Below are positions 1 through 10,199 of a DNA stretch of 64,000 nucleotides, piece by piece. The notes beneath the pieces were generated by a model, which was not told where the DNA came from, ran no database searches, and saw only the letters and a program-made list of their open reading frames with translations. The stretch is from Agarophyton chilense (taxonomy: Eukaryota; Rhodophyta; Florideophyceae; Gracilariales; Gracilariaceae): assembly GCA_030374765.1 (NCBI GenBank), contig JARGXX010000037.1, positions 186,001 through 250,000 of the forward strand. The letters run 5' to 3'. The translations under genes were made by a program, and so were the position numbers. Each line of letters begins with the position of its first letter. Position 1 is the stretch's first letter.

Positions 1-849
1 CTCTTCCTCAGAAACGTTTCCTGGATATATGGATTTATTTGAGGTCCATTTTCCGCTCGTGAGCAAAGGCAAATTCAGTCCTCACTGGAGCGGCAAGAAC
101 TTTGCAACGTGACCCGCGAAAAACTCATTTTCCTCGTTGGGTTCCATTTCGACAGTGTTACTTCAGCCCTTGGACTCCATTAGAGTTGCCATCTGCGAGC
201 TCGTCTCGGTTTTGGTCTATTGTGACGGATCGGGGATTGGTATCGGCGAGCTACACACCCCCTATCTACCTTGATGAACCAAGAAAGCCCAAGACACTGC
301 ATGACCGGTAGGACATTTTGCAGCGCAATTGATGGCGCGACGTTATACAGGACTCTTGGCCCATGCTAAAGATACTTTTACACAGTCATCAACCTTGCTC
401 GGCGTACATGAATGATCTTAGCCGCGCGCTCTCGCATGGCTTCATTCTTACGCAATGATGGGGCCGCAAGAATGAAAGTATCCTTCTTGAATTTCGTCTC
501 ACGAAGGTCACATGTGTGGGAAATTTCTCTGTTCGGTGCGAAGAGCGTTGCGTTTCCGTCAAAACAGGACTCCGGCTTGTTGATCGCATGCGCAGAATGA
601 GTGGCGCAAATACGGAATGAAAACATCCACGTCTCGGATCAACCGCACCGCTCTCTAAATTAAGGCTTCAGAGGGCGAATGCTCATGCGCCACAAACGTC
701 AAGCACAAAAATGGCACAGCTCTTCAACCTGTAGCTAGTGCCGTTTTTCTGGAGATGTCACCTTCGAAGGGTTAAGAGCCTCCTTCAGGTGCCACTGTCT
801 TCATCCGCGGAGCACGCGTTCTCGGTGCCGGGACGCGAACAAGAGTAGC
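1..849. other. Left-edge region, no gene recognised
   Basis: Only short overlapping frames on both strands with no recognisable motif. It presumably holds the promoter of the small zinc-finger gene that starts at 850. No tRNA, repeat array or clear gene end was seen. Confidence 0.4.
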
Positions 850-1140
850 ATGCAAGCTGTCACTCGACTCGCACTCGACCAGGTGACCGGCAACATCGCC
901 CTCGCGACCACGCTCGCGCTGGGCTCAGCCTTCACCCTGTACGTCACCTCGCGAAAGCCGACACCATGCGCCCAATGCGGCGGCTACGGGTCCTGGAACT
1001 GCGTGATTTGTGATGGAAAAGGCTACCTCTTTAATGGCCGAGTGCAAAACAGTTGCAAAGCGTGCGTAGGTCGTGGCAAACGAATCTGCCGTAAGTGCAC
1101 AGGCTCCGGATGGAACAAACGTACAAACTTCATTGGTTGA
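850..1140 (+). CDS. DnaJ-type CxxCxGxG zinc-finger protein (BSD2/LQY1-like)
   Basis: A 96-residue protein starting at ATG 850 and ending in TGA. Residues about 15-33 are hydrophobic and could be a membrane anchor or part of an organelle leader. The rest holds four CxxCxGxG repeats in order: CAQCGGYG, CVICDGKG, CKACVGRG and CRKCTGSG. This is the zinc-binding module of DnaJ without the J domain. Stand-alone proteins of this type (BSD2, LQY1, PSA2) are known in plastids as thiol or assembly chaperones for Rubisco and the photosystems. A plastid chaperone role here is inference from family and size. The gene is tail-to-tail with the GDT1-like gene, with 55 bp between the two stop codons. Confidence 0.75.
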   Translation: MQAVTRLALDQVTGNIALATTLALGSAFTLYVTSRKPTPCAQCGGYGSWNCVICDGKGYLFNGRVQNSCKACVGRGKRICRKCTGSGWNKRTNFIG

Positions 1141-1195
1141 CAAACGGGCTGCAACCAGAGCTTTGTTACAAGTGGTGCATAGGAGCAAACTTTGT

Positions 1196-2332
1196 TCAGC
1201 CTTCTGGACCTTCCAAATATGTAAACACCGCAAAGAACTCGAACAAAATCCCGGCCACAAGCGCAACCATTCTTTCCGAAATGCGGCTTGCCACCAGGGT
1301 GGCCGCGCTGACTGCCATACCCGTGCACACCACATTTGCCAACGTTGCGCCACCGATAACTGCCACGGAATTCCCACTCGCCGCAAGCGCCATAGTAGCT
1401 AGCATGGACCGGTCACACCATTCCGCCACAAAAATCAACGAACTCACCTTAAGAAGGACGGAGAAGGGGTTTTGTAACTTGGCGACTGACGCTTGTGCGA
1501 CCAATTCCTCAGCATCCGCACGCTCCCCACCGACCGATCCGGGGGTCTTTGGTAGATTTCTTGATTGCAAAATCATTTGTAAACCGAAGAAAACAAACAG
1601 AGCAATTGAGGAATAATGTGTTATAGTGGGTGGCAAGTATTGCATCAATTGCCCTAAGAAACAAGCAATGAACGTCATTACAGTTAAAGCAGCAAAAGCG
1701 CCTAAACAAACCAAAAAAGGGTTATGCTTCATGGCCATAAGCGCGGTTGCAAACATGCTCTTGTCGCCAAACTCGGACAAAAAGACCACTCCAAACGACT
1801 CTGTGAATGGTTTCACAAACGAGGAAATTCGCTCCGGAAGCCTGACGTTGTACGGAAACTGTGGTAGAGCTGGAGCAGAAACAGTTGCAATTCCGGCAGA
1901 AGTTGTGTTCATAGCACCTCTTGTAACAACATAACTAACCATTGCCAACGCAAGCAAGCCACCCATACGAGCTAACTTCAAGGTGAACGCGTGTTTCCGT
2001 CGAAAGCGGGACAATATTCTTGCAGCACGAGCAGCAAACGCAAGCGTGTTCCGCGCAGGCTTAACAAGCACCAATGGAAAGGTCGGACGAGAAAATTTCG
2101 GCTCCGTAGTTGATGGTGTGAGAGCATTGTTCGGTTCAACAGTCAGTTTGATGAGGCGGCGGCGGAAAGAATCCCCGCGAGGTGCCAGTGAAAGCCTGGG
2201 GACATTTGGTGGAGATCTATTGCGACGTGACGACGACCGAGATGTTACGAGACGCGGAATCCATGAAGTGGATATGGAAGAAGTTAATGGGGCGCAACTA
2301 GTGCGAACAAATGCGGTGTGAGTCGAAGTCAT
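1196..2332 (-). CDS. GDT1/UPF0016 family cation transporter, probably plastid Mn2+/Ca2+ transporter
   Basis: A 378-residue protein if started at the ATG at 2332; the frame is open further upstream but less leader-like. The first ~130 residues are Ser/Arg-rich and acid-poor, as in a plastid transit peptide. Two homologous membrane halves follow. The first carries EFGDKSMFAT (Glu ~187) and the second EWCDRSMLAT (Glu ~304), the paired E-x-G-D-[KR]-[ST] signatures of GDT1/TMEM165/PAM71. Family members move Mn2+ and Ca2+ across Golgi, thylakoid or plastid envelope membranes. The leader and the PAM71-like EW.DRSMLAT block favour a plastid. The second motif has Cys where Gly is usual. About six transmembrane helices are expected. 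Confidence 0.85.
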   Translation of the reverse strand: MTSTHTAFVRTSCAPLTSSISTSWIPRLVTSRSSSRRNRSPPNVPRLSLAPRGDSFRRRLIKLTVEPNNALTPSTTEPKFSRPTFPLVLVKPARNTLAFAARAARILSRFRRKHAFTLKLARMGGLLALAMVSYVVTRGAMNTTSAGIATVSAPALPQFPYNVRLPERISSFVKPFTESFGVVFLSEFGDKSMFATALMAMKHNPFLVCLGAFAALTVMTFIACFLGQLMQYLPPTITHYSSIALFVFFGLQMILQSRNLPKTPGSVGGERADAEELVAQASVAKLQNPFSVLLKVSSLIFVAEWCDRSMLATMALAASGNSVAVIGGATLANVVCTGMAVSAATLVASRISERMVALVAGILFEFFAVFTYLEGPEG

Positions 2333-3090
2333 ATTGCGATGTTCAAAACTGGCTCCACGAGCTTTCTCGCGATAAGATCGGAGCAAACACGGCTCCAAAC
2401 AGGCCTACAAGAAAAGGCGTGGGTTCGAAGAAGAATCGCGATAAAGCAGGGAAGACCTTCAAAAGCGCGCGGGCATGCGTCGATACAACGGGGAGTGATG
2501 CAGCGGCAACGCGATGAGAAGCGGCGGAGAAAAGTTACCTTTCGTATCTCATAATCAGTCGTGGACGACGGTCGGTGTGCGTCATCAGATCTGCTGGTGC
2601 GGAACAATGAGCTGACGTCGATTTGAGTTGACACGTTTGGCGCGTGTGTTCGTGCGGCTGGCGGACGTGCCACGCGTGCCGCGCCTGCTGCAGCTCAAAT
2701 CGACGTGGCCAGTGCGGACAGGCAGTGCGCACCTTTGGCCAATAGATCAGAGCACCAAGGGTTTCATAGAGATGCGGAGAGTATGAGGCATGTCACTCAT
2801 CTGCCTCTGCCGATGGTTCACTATATCCCTCATATCCCTGTCTACAGCACATCCAAGGAGCGCCGCCGCCATACCTCTACGGAGCTCAGCGCAGAGAGTG
2901 TACACCGTAGATCCACGAGCATGGAGATGCACTTGTGTCTCTGATCAGCGCTCAAACTTTACATTCTACTAAATATAAAACCGAACCACAAAGCACAGGA
3001 GCACGAAAACGTCGACCCCGTAACAGCCAAACCAAGACACGAGATGAGGGGCACCCGAAAAAGCAACGTTCACCCGACACCGACAGCACA
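2333..3090. other. Intergenic: upstream of the GDT1-like gene, 3' flank of a WD40 gene
   Basis: No gene recognised. It contains a perfect 13-bp inverted repeat (2615-2627 with 2694-2706), listed separately. Short frames here lack family motifs. Confidence 0.4.
2615..2706. repeat. 13-bp inverted repeat with a CRE-like TGACGTC
   Basis: ACGTCGATTTGAG at 2615-2627 is matched by its exact reverse complement CTCAAATCGACGT at 2694-2706, with 66 bp between. The left arm overlaps TGACGTC (2613-2619), close to a bZIP/CRE site. It lies about 280 bp upstream of the GDT1-like ATG, in its likely promoter. Function is inferred only. Confidence 0.5.
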
Positions 3091-4326
3091 TCATTGGCGA
3101 TGTTCAAACCCCCCAACCGCCACGTCAACCCTGCCGTGAAACTCGCCCGCCTCAAATTCCCCCTCTGCTTCATACCCCTCATCTACCTTGCCCTTCAACT
3201 TGCCAAACTCCACCTCGGGGTCAGAGAATTCGTCGCCACGGCCCTCATCTTCACTGCCATCAATCTCCCTCAGGTCGCCGTAGTCCAGAACATCTGCAGC
3301 CCTTGGAACGTTTTGCACCTTATCCTCCTCTGCCAAAACCTTTCCCTCTACACTTTCAGATATCACGTTCGACACAGCATCCACATATTCCTCACTCACA
3401 GACTCTTCCACCCTTGAATGCGTCGCAGCTGGTTCGGCGGGTGGGTACGATTTCTGTTCAATGGGCAGAGCTTCCGTAGCATACTTGCCTTCTGCAGGGA
3501 CTAGTTCCTCATGCTCATGCATCTCCACAGGAAAAAGGGCGGTTGGGGCTTGAGGAACCACTTGGACATCCGCACTACGCTCCAACGCAAATTGATTTGC
3601 GTTAGACATGGTATTGCCTTGACGGACACCGTCAAGTTTGTGCGCTTGCGCCGCTTCTCCGGCGCGCGCAGCGCCTTTGAGGCTTGTGTCTTCCCCCTGG
3701 TCACGGTTTGTAGCGTCACTGGGTGGTGGAAGTATTTGCTTGTACTGCGGAGGACCTTCAATAGCTGGAAGATGCTCTTCGGCGTTTGGATTGTACGTGT
3801 GACAATTAAAGGTAACAAGACGACAGTTGGAACCATCATTGGGAACCAGTATCATGGTGCCATTTTCAACAGTACCGGCTAGTCGTATTCTGGAATAAAA
3901 CGCAGCTTTGGAGCGTCGTAAAGAATAGAAGGAGTATTTCTTGAGCAACCTTAATCCCACATCAATTCCCAGCGAATCAATTGCAACATAGAGAAACCAG
4001 AGATAAACGACACCATCGATATCACAAGAGGCCAATATGTGAACTTGATCTTGAGTAGTTGTTGATAAAAACTCCAAGTCGACTATATCAGCGGCGTGCC
4101 CTTTTAATATGAGTCCCATGAAACGATCATTTCGTTTTAGAGACACTGATACGTTGCTTACATTGTTTGTTTCCCTGTCTCGCACCACAAACGCATAGAT
4201 AGAGATGTTGGGATTTTGGGCGGAACGACGAGTTATGGCGCGGTTGGGCGCCGGGATGGTAATGCCAGTGGGCGTATTGGCGCCCTTGTTGGGAACGAGC
4301 GCAGTTTTTGGGGCGTTAGCAACCAT
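3091..4326 (-). CDS. WD40 protein resembling the first half of the EDC4/Varicose propeller
   Basis: A 411-residue protein from the ATG at 4326 in context ACCATGG; the open frame extends upstream without support. Residues ~39-165 look like the opening of an EDC4/Varicose WD40 domain: a strand block (SIYAFVV), then LKGHAADIVDLEF, then ILASCDIDGVVYLWFL. This parallels the R/K-GHT-x-x-V-x-DMAF...LAS.S.DG.VF.W unit of plant VCS. The remainder is low-complexity and very acidic towards the C-terminus, with no further WD repeats and no EDC4 helical C-terminus. EDC4 is the scaffold of the DCP1-DCP2 mRNA decapping complex in P-bodies. The divergent neighbour at 5397 encodes what looks like the other half of the propeller. 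Family assignment is moderate. Confidence 0.55.
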   Translation of the reverse strand: MVANAPKTALVPNKGANTPTGITIPAPNRAITRRSAQNPNISIYAFVVRDRETNNVSNVSVSLKRNDRFMGLILKGHAADIVDLEFLSTTTQDQVHILASCDIDGVVYLWFLYVAIDSLGIDVGLRLLKKYSFYSLRRSKAAFYSRIRLAGTVENGTMILVPNDGSNCRLVTFNCHTYNPNAEEHLPAIEGPPQYKQILPPPSDATNRDQGEDTSLKGAARAGEAAQAHKLDGVRQGNTMSNANQFALERSADVQVVPQAPTALFPVEMHEHEELVPAEGKYATEALPIEQKSYPPAEPAATHSRVEESVSEEYVDAVSNVISESVEGKVLAEEDKVQNVPRAADVLDYGDLREIDGSEDEGRGDEFSDPEVEFGKLKGKVDEGYEAEGEFEAGEFHGRVDVAVGGFEHRQ

Positions 4327-5396
4327 GGTGGAGGTTGGGCAACGGAGACCAACAAGATCAACTGTAAAGCAAAAACGGGGGGGAGTGGAGGTGGGGGGAA
4401 GGGGGAGGGGGTGAAGGGGAGGGGGTAGTTCGCTAGTAGCGAAGAGAGATGGGAAACATGCTACCAAGCTCGGCAAGGAGCGCGGAGGTGACAAGTGGTT
4501 TGCATGTGTCTGGAATGCGACCGTTTCCACTGGCGAAGTATCGATGCGGCGCACTGGAGTGTGTAGATATCTACACACACACTCATGCGACTCGGCCAAG
4601 CGACTGCCTGTCGGTTTTACCGAGCGCGTTACGTGGTGCTGAATAGGTGCGGCGCAGTGTAAACTATGCTTACAGCTGGCGGACAAATCAAGCGTTGGGG
4701 AGTGGGTGGGGTGGTGAGCGGAGGCGTTGGGTCATTTGTACACGTTGACAGACAGATGTAGAGATGTGGTTGATGTTACTGTAGTGTACTAGCGTGCGAG
4801 ATATGCGAGCACGAAACGTCGTGACAGCGGAGATGGATAGCAGCCAGAAGCGAAGGCAGCCGATGATTTGGAACGCCTCGCCAGAGATATATCTGCACAT
4901 GGCGCGCCTTTTTGTCGAACACCACGCCTGTGAGCTGATGTCACATCCTGACGCATTAAATGTAGGTTTACCTGTAAGGTACCGGCCGCAAAAAAGGGCG
5001 ATGCGCTAATCATCGTCGACCAATCACAGCGCGCTATGAACGCAGATTCAGTGCAGCTGCAACCGCTCGTCGCTTCCAAGTGGCGCGTCGCCATTGCGCG
5101 TTCACCGCCGCAAACACGAGAAAAAAAAAGCATGCGTCCACCAGCCAAAAACACATGTACATATGTACAGTAGATAGATAAAATGAGCTGCACCCCTTCT
5201 TGTCATTTCTTTATTCCGAATAGGTCGTCGCTCTTGGCGTATTGCAGCTGTGCTGTCCCAGCGCCACCGTCGGAAGCCACCAGAATCCTCGCGTTCTCAC
5301 GCACTTTCTCCCCCCTCCCCTCCCCTCAACAACCATCGTCTGTTATCGCGCTGTTTCACTCCCTTATCCGAGACTAGCCACGCTCGCTTCGCCGTC
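4327..5396. promoter_or_regulatory. Shared divergent upstream region of the two WD40 genes
   Basis: About 1.07 kb lies between the two divergent start codons. It begins with a G-rich stretch (4376-4430, GGGGGAGTGGAGG type). A CCAAT pentamer sits at 5020-5024. A C/T-rich stretch near 5310-5335 lies just upstream of the plus-strand ATG. No other gene was recognised. A bidirectional promoter is inference from layout. Confidence 0.4.
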
Positions 5397-7136
5397 ATGT
5401 CGCAGCATTTCGACGAAGCTCCACCACTTCCGCGCGAACCAACCGCGCTCAATGTTCCGGCCGTTATGCGTCCCTCCGCACAACAGCCCGAACCTCTTCC
5501 TTCCACTTCGGCCCCCCCACCGCCTAAATTCCCTTCGTTAACTGACGTTGCGTTGCCGTCCGCACAGGCCGCCGCTGCGAGTCTGCACGAAACTCAGCCC
5601 GCCCCAACTGTTGAGCAAGCCACCACGCAACTTGACTCGAACCCAGTTCAGGAGCAAACCCCCTTCGCAATGCCGCTTAGTTCCAACGATATTCGCGCCG
5701 CCATTGAAAGAGATTCCGTCATTCCCGGAACCGGCGCCAAGAACGCCGTTGAGGCTGGTCACAGCATTTGGACCGACGAGGATCAGGTGAAGCTTGACAG
5801 GCTGCTCAAGGAAGGCCAATCCATCTATGTACCGCCGGATGTGGTCAGCAACGATTTGATGGTCTCACATACCTCCCGGTATATATACGTTCCGGTACCC
5901 GCCGAAGGTGTTGATGATTTCACAAAAGATAGTTCCGTTTCGTCTCGTATTAACTCGTGGAATCAAGTTGTTTCAAAACAAAACGACAAATCAGCTTTTG
6001 TTTCACCTGTTTCCGCGGCCGTTGGTACAGCCGCAGCTGTCACGGCCGCTGCTACGCTCGCGTCAAGTGCTCCCGAACTGACGCAACCTTCTTCAATTAC
6101 TCATGATCGTGCTGTTTCCACTTCACAACCTTCCACCACGTCCTCTACTCCGACGGACACCAAGCTGGAATCCGCAAAGGACGCCGCGCAACCTGACGAC
6201 ACTTCACCCGTTTCCTCACCTGTCGATGCATCTACAGCTGTAGAGGAGCACACTTCCCCGCCGCATATGGAACCGAAAACTGCCACTAGTACAGTACAGC
6301 AAGAGGAACGGGCTGCGCCTGTTTCCACTCCACCAAAGAGCTTTGATGCTTTCTCTACTTTCCTCGGAAGTATAACTGTACCGGTCAAGTCTCATGTTCC
6401 TTTGTCTGAAGAAGAAAAAATGAGATCTGCACCAAATGAATCTGAACAGCTTGGAAGGCCTACACAGGTCAAACTCAGAAATGATGCTACCGCCGAAATT
6501 GAAGTTGTGAAAGACCGTGGTTTAAGGGGCGGCCATGATTCAAAAGTTAATGACGCCGCTTTTGTGAACAGCAATACTCTAATTACCTGTGGGGATGATG
6601 GAAAAGTGTGCATCTGGGATCTGGAGGCAGAGCAAGTTCGAAAGGAATTCGTTCCATATGATGGCCAGCCGGTTTCTATGGTACACCCCATACCGGATGA
6701 TGATCCGACGCAGTCATTAACCCTCATGACTGTTTCGAAGGATAGAGAAATGAGAATCTGGACTGTTGAATCAACGCAGGCAGTAATGCTTCGAACGACA
6801 ACCATTCCACAAAGTGATAAGGACGTTTACGTGAGCATGCCTGCCATTTCAAAAGATCTCAAGGCAAGAGCTGCTGCAGCTGTGGCCGCGGCTGCCATTA
6901 CCACTACAGATAAGCCGCTAGTGGACACACTTGAGGAAACTGCCGATGCCCCTCCGGCACCCTCGCCACCGGAGGAGACCACACCTGATGAAGACGGAGT
7001 AGACGGTGCAGAGGAAGCTGCTGACATCCAGCCTGAAGCAGAATCCAGGGAAGAAGAAAAGGAGAGAAAACGATTTTCACTGACCAAGGTGCTCAGCTTC
7101 GGTCGCAGTGGCAGCAGAAAGGCTGTTGCGAGCTAG
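5397..7136 (+). CDS. WD40 protein resembling the second half of the EDC4/Varicose propeller
   Basis: A 579-residue protein from ATG 5397; the longer upstream frame is Ser/Pro-rich and probably untranslated. Residues ~95-190 form an ordered block (SIWTDEDQ, SIYVPPDVV, RYIYVPVP), followed by a Ser/Thr/Ala-rich linker. Residues ~370-490 carry WD-type units: GGHDSKVNDAAF, LITCGDDGKVCIWDLE, EFVPYDGQPVSM and SKDREMRIWTVE. Their order and wording parallel the later part of plant VCS (GKHDGDVTDL, SASVDGTIKIWE, RPHDGLPV, NREMKIW). The C-terminus is acidic, then basic, and lacks the EDC4 helical tail. It is divergent from the gene at 3091-4326, which resembles the missing first half. Joint assembly into one decapping scaffold is a hypothesis. 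Confidence 0.6.
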   Translation: MSQHFDEAPPLPREPTALNVPAVMRPSAQQPEPLPSTSAPPPPKFPSLTDVALPSAQAAAASLHETQPAPTVEQATTQLDSNPVQEQTPFAMPLSSNDIRAAIERDSVIPGTGAKNAVEAGHSIWTDEDQVKLDRLLKEGQSIYVPPDVVSNDLMVSHTSRYIYVPVPAEGVDDFTKDSSVSSRINSWNQVVSKQNDKSAFVSPVSAAVGTAAAVTAAATLASSAPELTQPSSITHDRAVSTSQPSTTSSTPTDTKLESAKDAAQPDDTSPVSSPVDASTAVEEHTSPPHMEPKTATSTVQQEERAAPVSTPPKSFDAFSTFLGSITVPVKSHVPLSEEEKMRSAPNESEQLGRPTQVKLRNDATAEIEVVKDRGLRGGHDSKVNDAAFVNSNTLITCGDDGKVCIWDLEAEQVRKEFVPYDGQPVSMVHPIPDDDPTQSLTLMTVSKDREMRIWTVESTQAVMLRTTTIPQSDKDVYVSMPAISKDLKARAAAAVAAAAITTTDKPLVDTLEETADAPPAPSPPEETTPDEDGVDGAEEAADIQPEAESREEEKERKRFSLTKVLSFGRSGSRKAVAS

Positions 7137-7769
7137 CTGTTCGAATGCCCAGCCAAGTTCGAGAAAAGGGGGGTTTTCTCCGTTATTTCTCTTGCAGCAT
7201 TACATTATAGTATAGTCTCGCTTCCGGCTTATTCGTCAGGTTTCTTCTTGTTTGTTTATTTTTCGAATGCGAGTGTTTGTCGCATGCTACCTTTGTACTT
7301 TGAGGCGTCATATGCGCTATAGTTGTCATCCGCCCTCGTTGACACTCGTTGTGACTGATGTTGGGCACATGTCTGATTCAAATCGTTGGTTTCTCACAGA
7401 AAGTTGTACAGCGTGCATTTTACCTACCAGACCCACACACTTGTTCGTAGCGTTTGCCAATGGTATTTTTCAACCCTGTTCCTTTCTTTTCCCTTGCTAT
7501 GCTTCTGTACTGTTTCGGTCTAGACAGAAGGACCCCATATTATCTCACCTTTTGCGATTTAAATACCGTTTACTTGTAGGAGTCTGTTCATATTTTTCTG
7601 TACAAGTTGGCTTTTTTCGATTTGTACGAGCGTAGTTAGATATCATCGTCACGCTGTCTTCTGGTGGTGTTTTTTTCTCACGTGTGCCAACGCTACGAGA
7701 ACTTGTCGTCGTCAAAATGGAACACATCATTACGAATCGAGCCGCTTAACATTTGACTGCAGATGTTCA
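7137..7769. other. Convergent intergenic region
   Basis: Lies between two stop codons. T-rich, with no recognisable coding motif; it presumably contains both 3'UTRs and polyadenylation signals. Confidence 0.4.
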
Positions 7770-9008
7770 TCAAACGGCAACCTTGACTTGCATTCTATCT
7801 AACAGTGCGCGCCCCATTGCTTTGCATCCGACCAGGATCATACCATCAGACATGATATCACCAGTTCTGAAGCCCGCATCTAATGTGTCGTTCACAGCCA
7901 TTTCAATGGTGTCGGCAACGTCAGGGCGATCTAGATCGTAGCGAGCCATCATCGCGGCTGACAAAACACATGCCAGCGGGTTGGCTTTGTCCTGACCAGC
8001 AATATCCGGCGCAGAACCATGGACCGGTTCGAAAACACCCGGACCCGACCCATCACCAAGACTGGCACTTGGCAACATTCCCAGTGACCCCACCAGCATT
8101 GACGCGGCGTCAGATAGAATATCGCCGAATATATTTCCTGTAACGATGGTATCGAATTGCTTTGGGCAGCGAATCATTTGCATGGCAGCATTATCAACGT
8201 ACATGTGCGACAGCTGTACGTCGGCGTACTCTGGAGACAGTTCGGTGAGCACTTCTCGCCATAATTGAGACACATCCAACACATTGGCCTTGTCGACGGA
8301 CACCAACCGTTTTCCTCTCTTCTGGGCGGCTTTATATGCCACTCTTGCGATTCGCTCGATTTCGTGTTCATGATAAATCATGTTGTTGTAGCCAACACGT
8401 CTTCCAGTGTACGGGTCGATATGTAGTCCCTTTGGATTGCCAAAGTAAACGTCTCCTGTGAGTTCTCGAACAACCATGATGTCAACGCCCGAAACAACCT
8501 CGGGTTTTAAAGAGCTGGATTGTACCAACTGAGGCATGACAGTTGCCGGGCGAAGATTGGCAAATAATCCAAGATCCTTCCTTAGCTTGAGTAAACCAGT
8601 TTCCGGTCGAATCTCACGAGGAAGTCTATCCCATTTATAACCGCCGATGCAAGCCAGTAAAATGGAATCAGCGACATGACATTTTTCCAGTGTGGCATCT
8701 GGCAGGGGCACGCCAAAAAGATCGACTGCCTCACCGCCGATATCGGCCTGCTCAAAGTGGAAGGAGACATTGTGTTGTCGCCCCGCGTGCTGAAGAACGT
8801 CAACGGCGACAGAAATGATTTCAGGACCTATGCCATCGCCGGGAAGAAGAGTGATATTATAAGAATTCTTTCGCACCGATGCCATGCACAGTGGCACGCG
8901 ATGCGAAGATGTGGGGCAGACGGATGGGCATGTTGGTGAAAATTTGGAAGCGATTGTGACGGAACTTGATACAAAGGAAGATGGGGTGAAACAATTGACA
9001 AAAGCCAT
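7770..9008 (-). CDS. leuB: 3-isopropylmalate dehydrogenase, plastid-targeted
   Basis: A 412-residue enzyme from the ATG at 9008; an upstream in-frame start is possible. It oxidatively decarboxylates 3-isopropylmalate to 2-oxoisocaproate with NAD+ in leucine synthesis. The first ~48 residues are Ser/Thr/Pro-rich, a likely plastid transit peptide. The mature part opens with [11 protein letters not shown]. It shows [21 protein letters not shown] (substrate-binding arginines), SVDKANVLD (catalytic Lys/Asp region), [20 protein letters not shown] (metal-binding aspartates) and [12 protein letters not shown] (NAD site). The VLD and GSAPDIAG patterns separate IPMDH from isocitrate dehydrogenase. The length of the mature part is normal for the family. 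Confidence 0.95.
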   Translation of the reverse strand: MAFVNCFTPSSFVSSSVTIASKFSPTCPSVCPTSSHRVPLCMASVRKNSYNITLLPGDGIGPEIISVAVDVLQHAGRQHNVSFHFEQADIGGEAVDLFGVPLPDATLEKCHVADSILLACIGGYKWDRLPREIRPETGLLKLRKDLGLFANLRPATVMPQLVQSSSLKPEVVSGVDIMVVRELTGDVYFGNPKGLHIDPYTGRRVGYNNMIYHEHEIERIARVAYKAAQKRGKRLVSVDKANVLDVSQLWREVLTELSPEYADVQLSHMYVDNAAMQMIRCPKQFDTIVTGNIFGDILSDAASMLVGSLGMLPSASLGDGSGPGVFEPVHGSAPDIAGQDKANPLACVLSAAMMARYDLDRPDVADTIEMAVNDTLDAGFRTGDIMSDGMILVGCKAMGRALLDRMQVKVAV

Positions 9009-9634
9009 GGTTCGCACGCGTGGATTGAACCGAGCGAAAGGAAGATAGACCGACGGAGGGAAGCGCAGTGTCGATTGCGGAAGCAAGGTTCGGTTTGCGG
9101 GGGTTGCTCGTCGACGGGGGGCGCACGCAAGGCGGCAGATTGGAAAACGCGATGTGAGCGCTTTGAGAGGCAACCTGGAGTTGGTAGCTACTGTACCTTG
9201 GTCGCTCTAGAGTGTAGAAAGCGCTTACCTTCGCACATAAGTGCGACCGCGCACAGCAATGAGCACCAAGCGTTCACAGCATGTGCACGTACGCCACGAT
9301 GCAGTCACCAGGAGTTTGGCGCAATTGCGTTGTACACGTGTCTATGCGTGGAACTCATTGTGTGCCATGACGATGCGATGTAGGGATAAGTTGGATTGAT
9401 TGGTCGTACGACGCGACATGCACAAAGAGGGGAGAGTGGGCAACAGGCGACAAGAGACACAGTTTTTGTCGACCAACAAGTGGAATTCTGAATCAGCGCT
9501 GATTCACACGTAGCGCGCTTCGAAATGAACGTCATTGTGATGGCGGGGGTTAGAGGTGGCAAGTGTGGACGAGTTGGCGTAACACTCGAGAGAGCACGCG
9601 CTCACCGGCGATACCACATCAATCAAGTCAATGC

Positions 9635-9636
<2 letters not shown>

Positions 9637-9664
<28 letters not shown>
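9637..9664. repeat. (CA)14 microsatellite
   Basis: Fourteen uninterrupted CA units in the divergent upstream region. Confidence 0.95.
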
Positions 9665-9665
<1 letters not shown>

Positions 9666-10199
9666 GCCACCACCACACGCGTCCATGTCCCAGTTGTGGG
9701 CGCCACATATATTGTGTGCCCATAATACAGCACGACGATTTGACGTACGCGCGCGTGCGCCATTGGCCACTCGCTGCGGCGCGATGCACTGGTGTGCGCG
9801 GTGTGATACCGAGATTGTCGTCGACAACTAAACACACACAGTTTGACACTCGAGTGTGCTGCCGTCGACGCGACCACGCGCAACAACAAGAGCGTATACT
9901 ACATACTCTATCCTTGATACAAATGTAACTTTATGCAGTATTGTACTCATGGATGCAAAACCAAAGGCACTGCTACCAAAGGCACACGCACACAAGCGCA
10001 ACGCGCGGCCCTCGCTGCGCAGCGCGCGCCGCCCAAACGCCAATCCCAACCGCGCTCGCTGTGCGCCGCACGCGCCCACACCAAACAGCCTACGCGAAAG
10101 GCAACACGCACGGCACAGCGAGCGTGCCACGTGCGCCACGACTCGTCACAAGTGCCTGATAGCCACCGGTGCACAACAGCTTGTGAGCCTCCCAACGCC

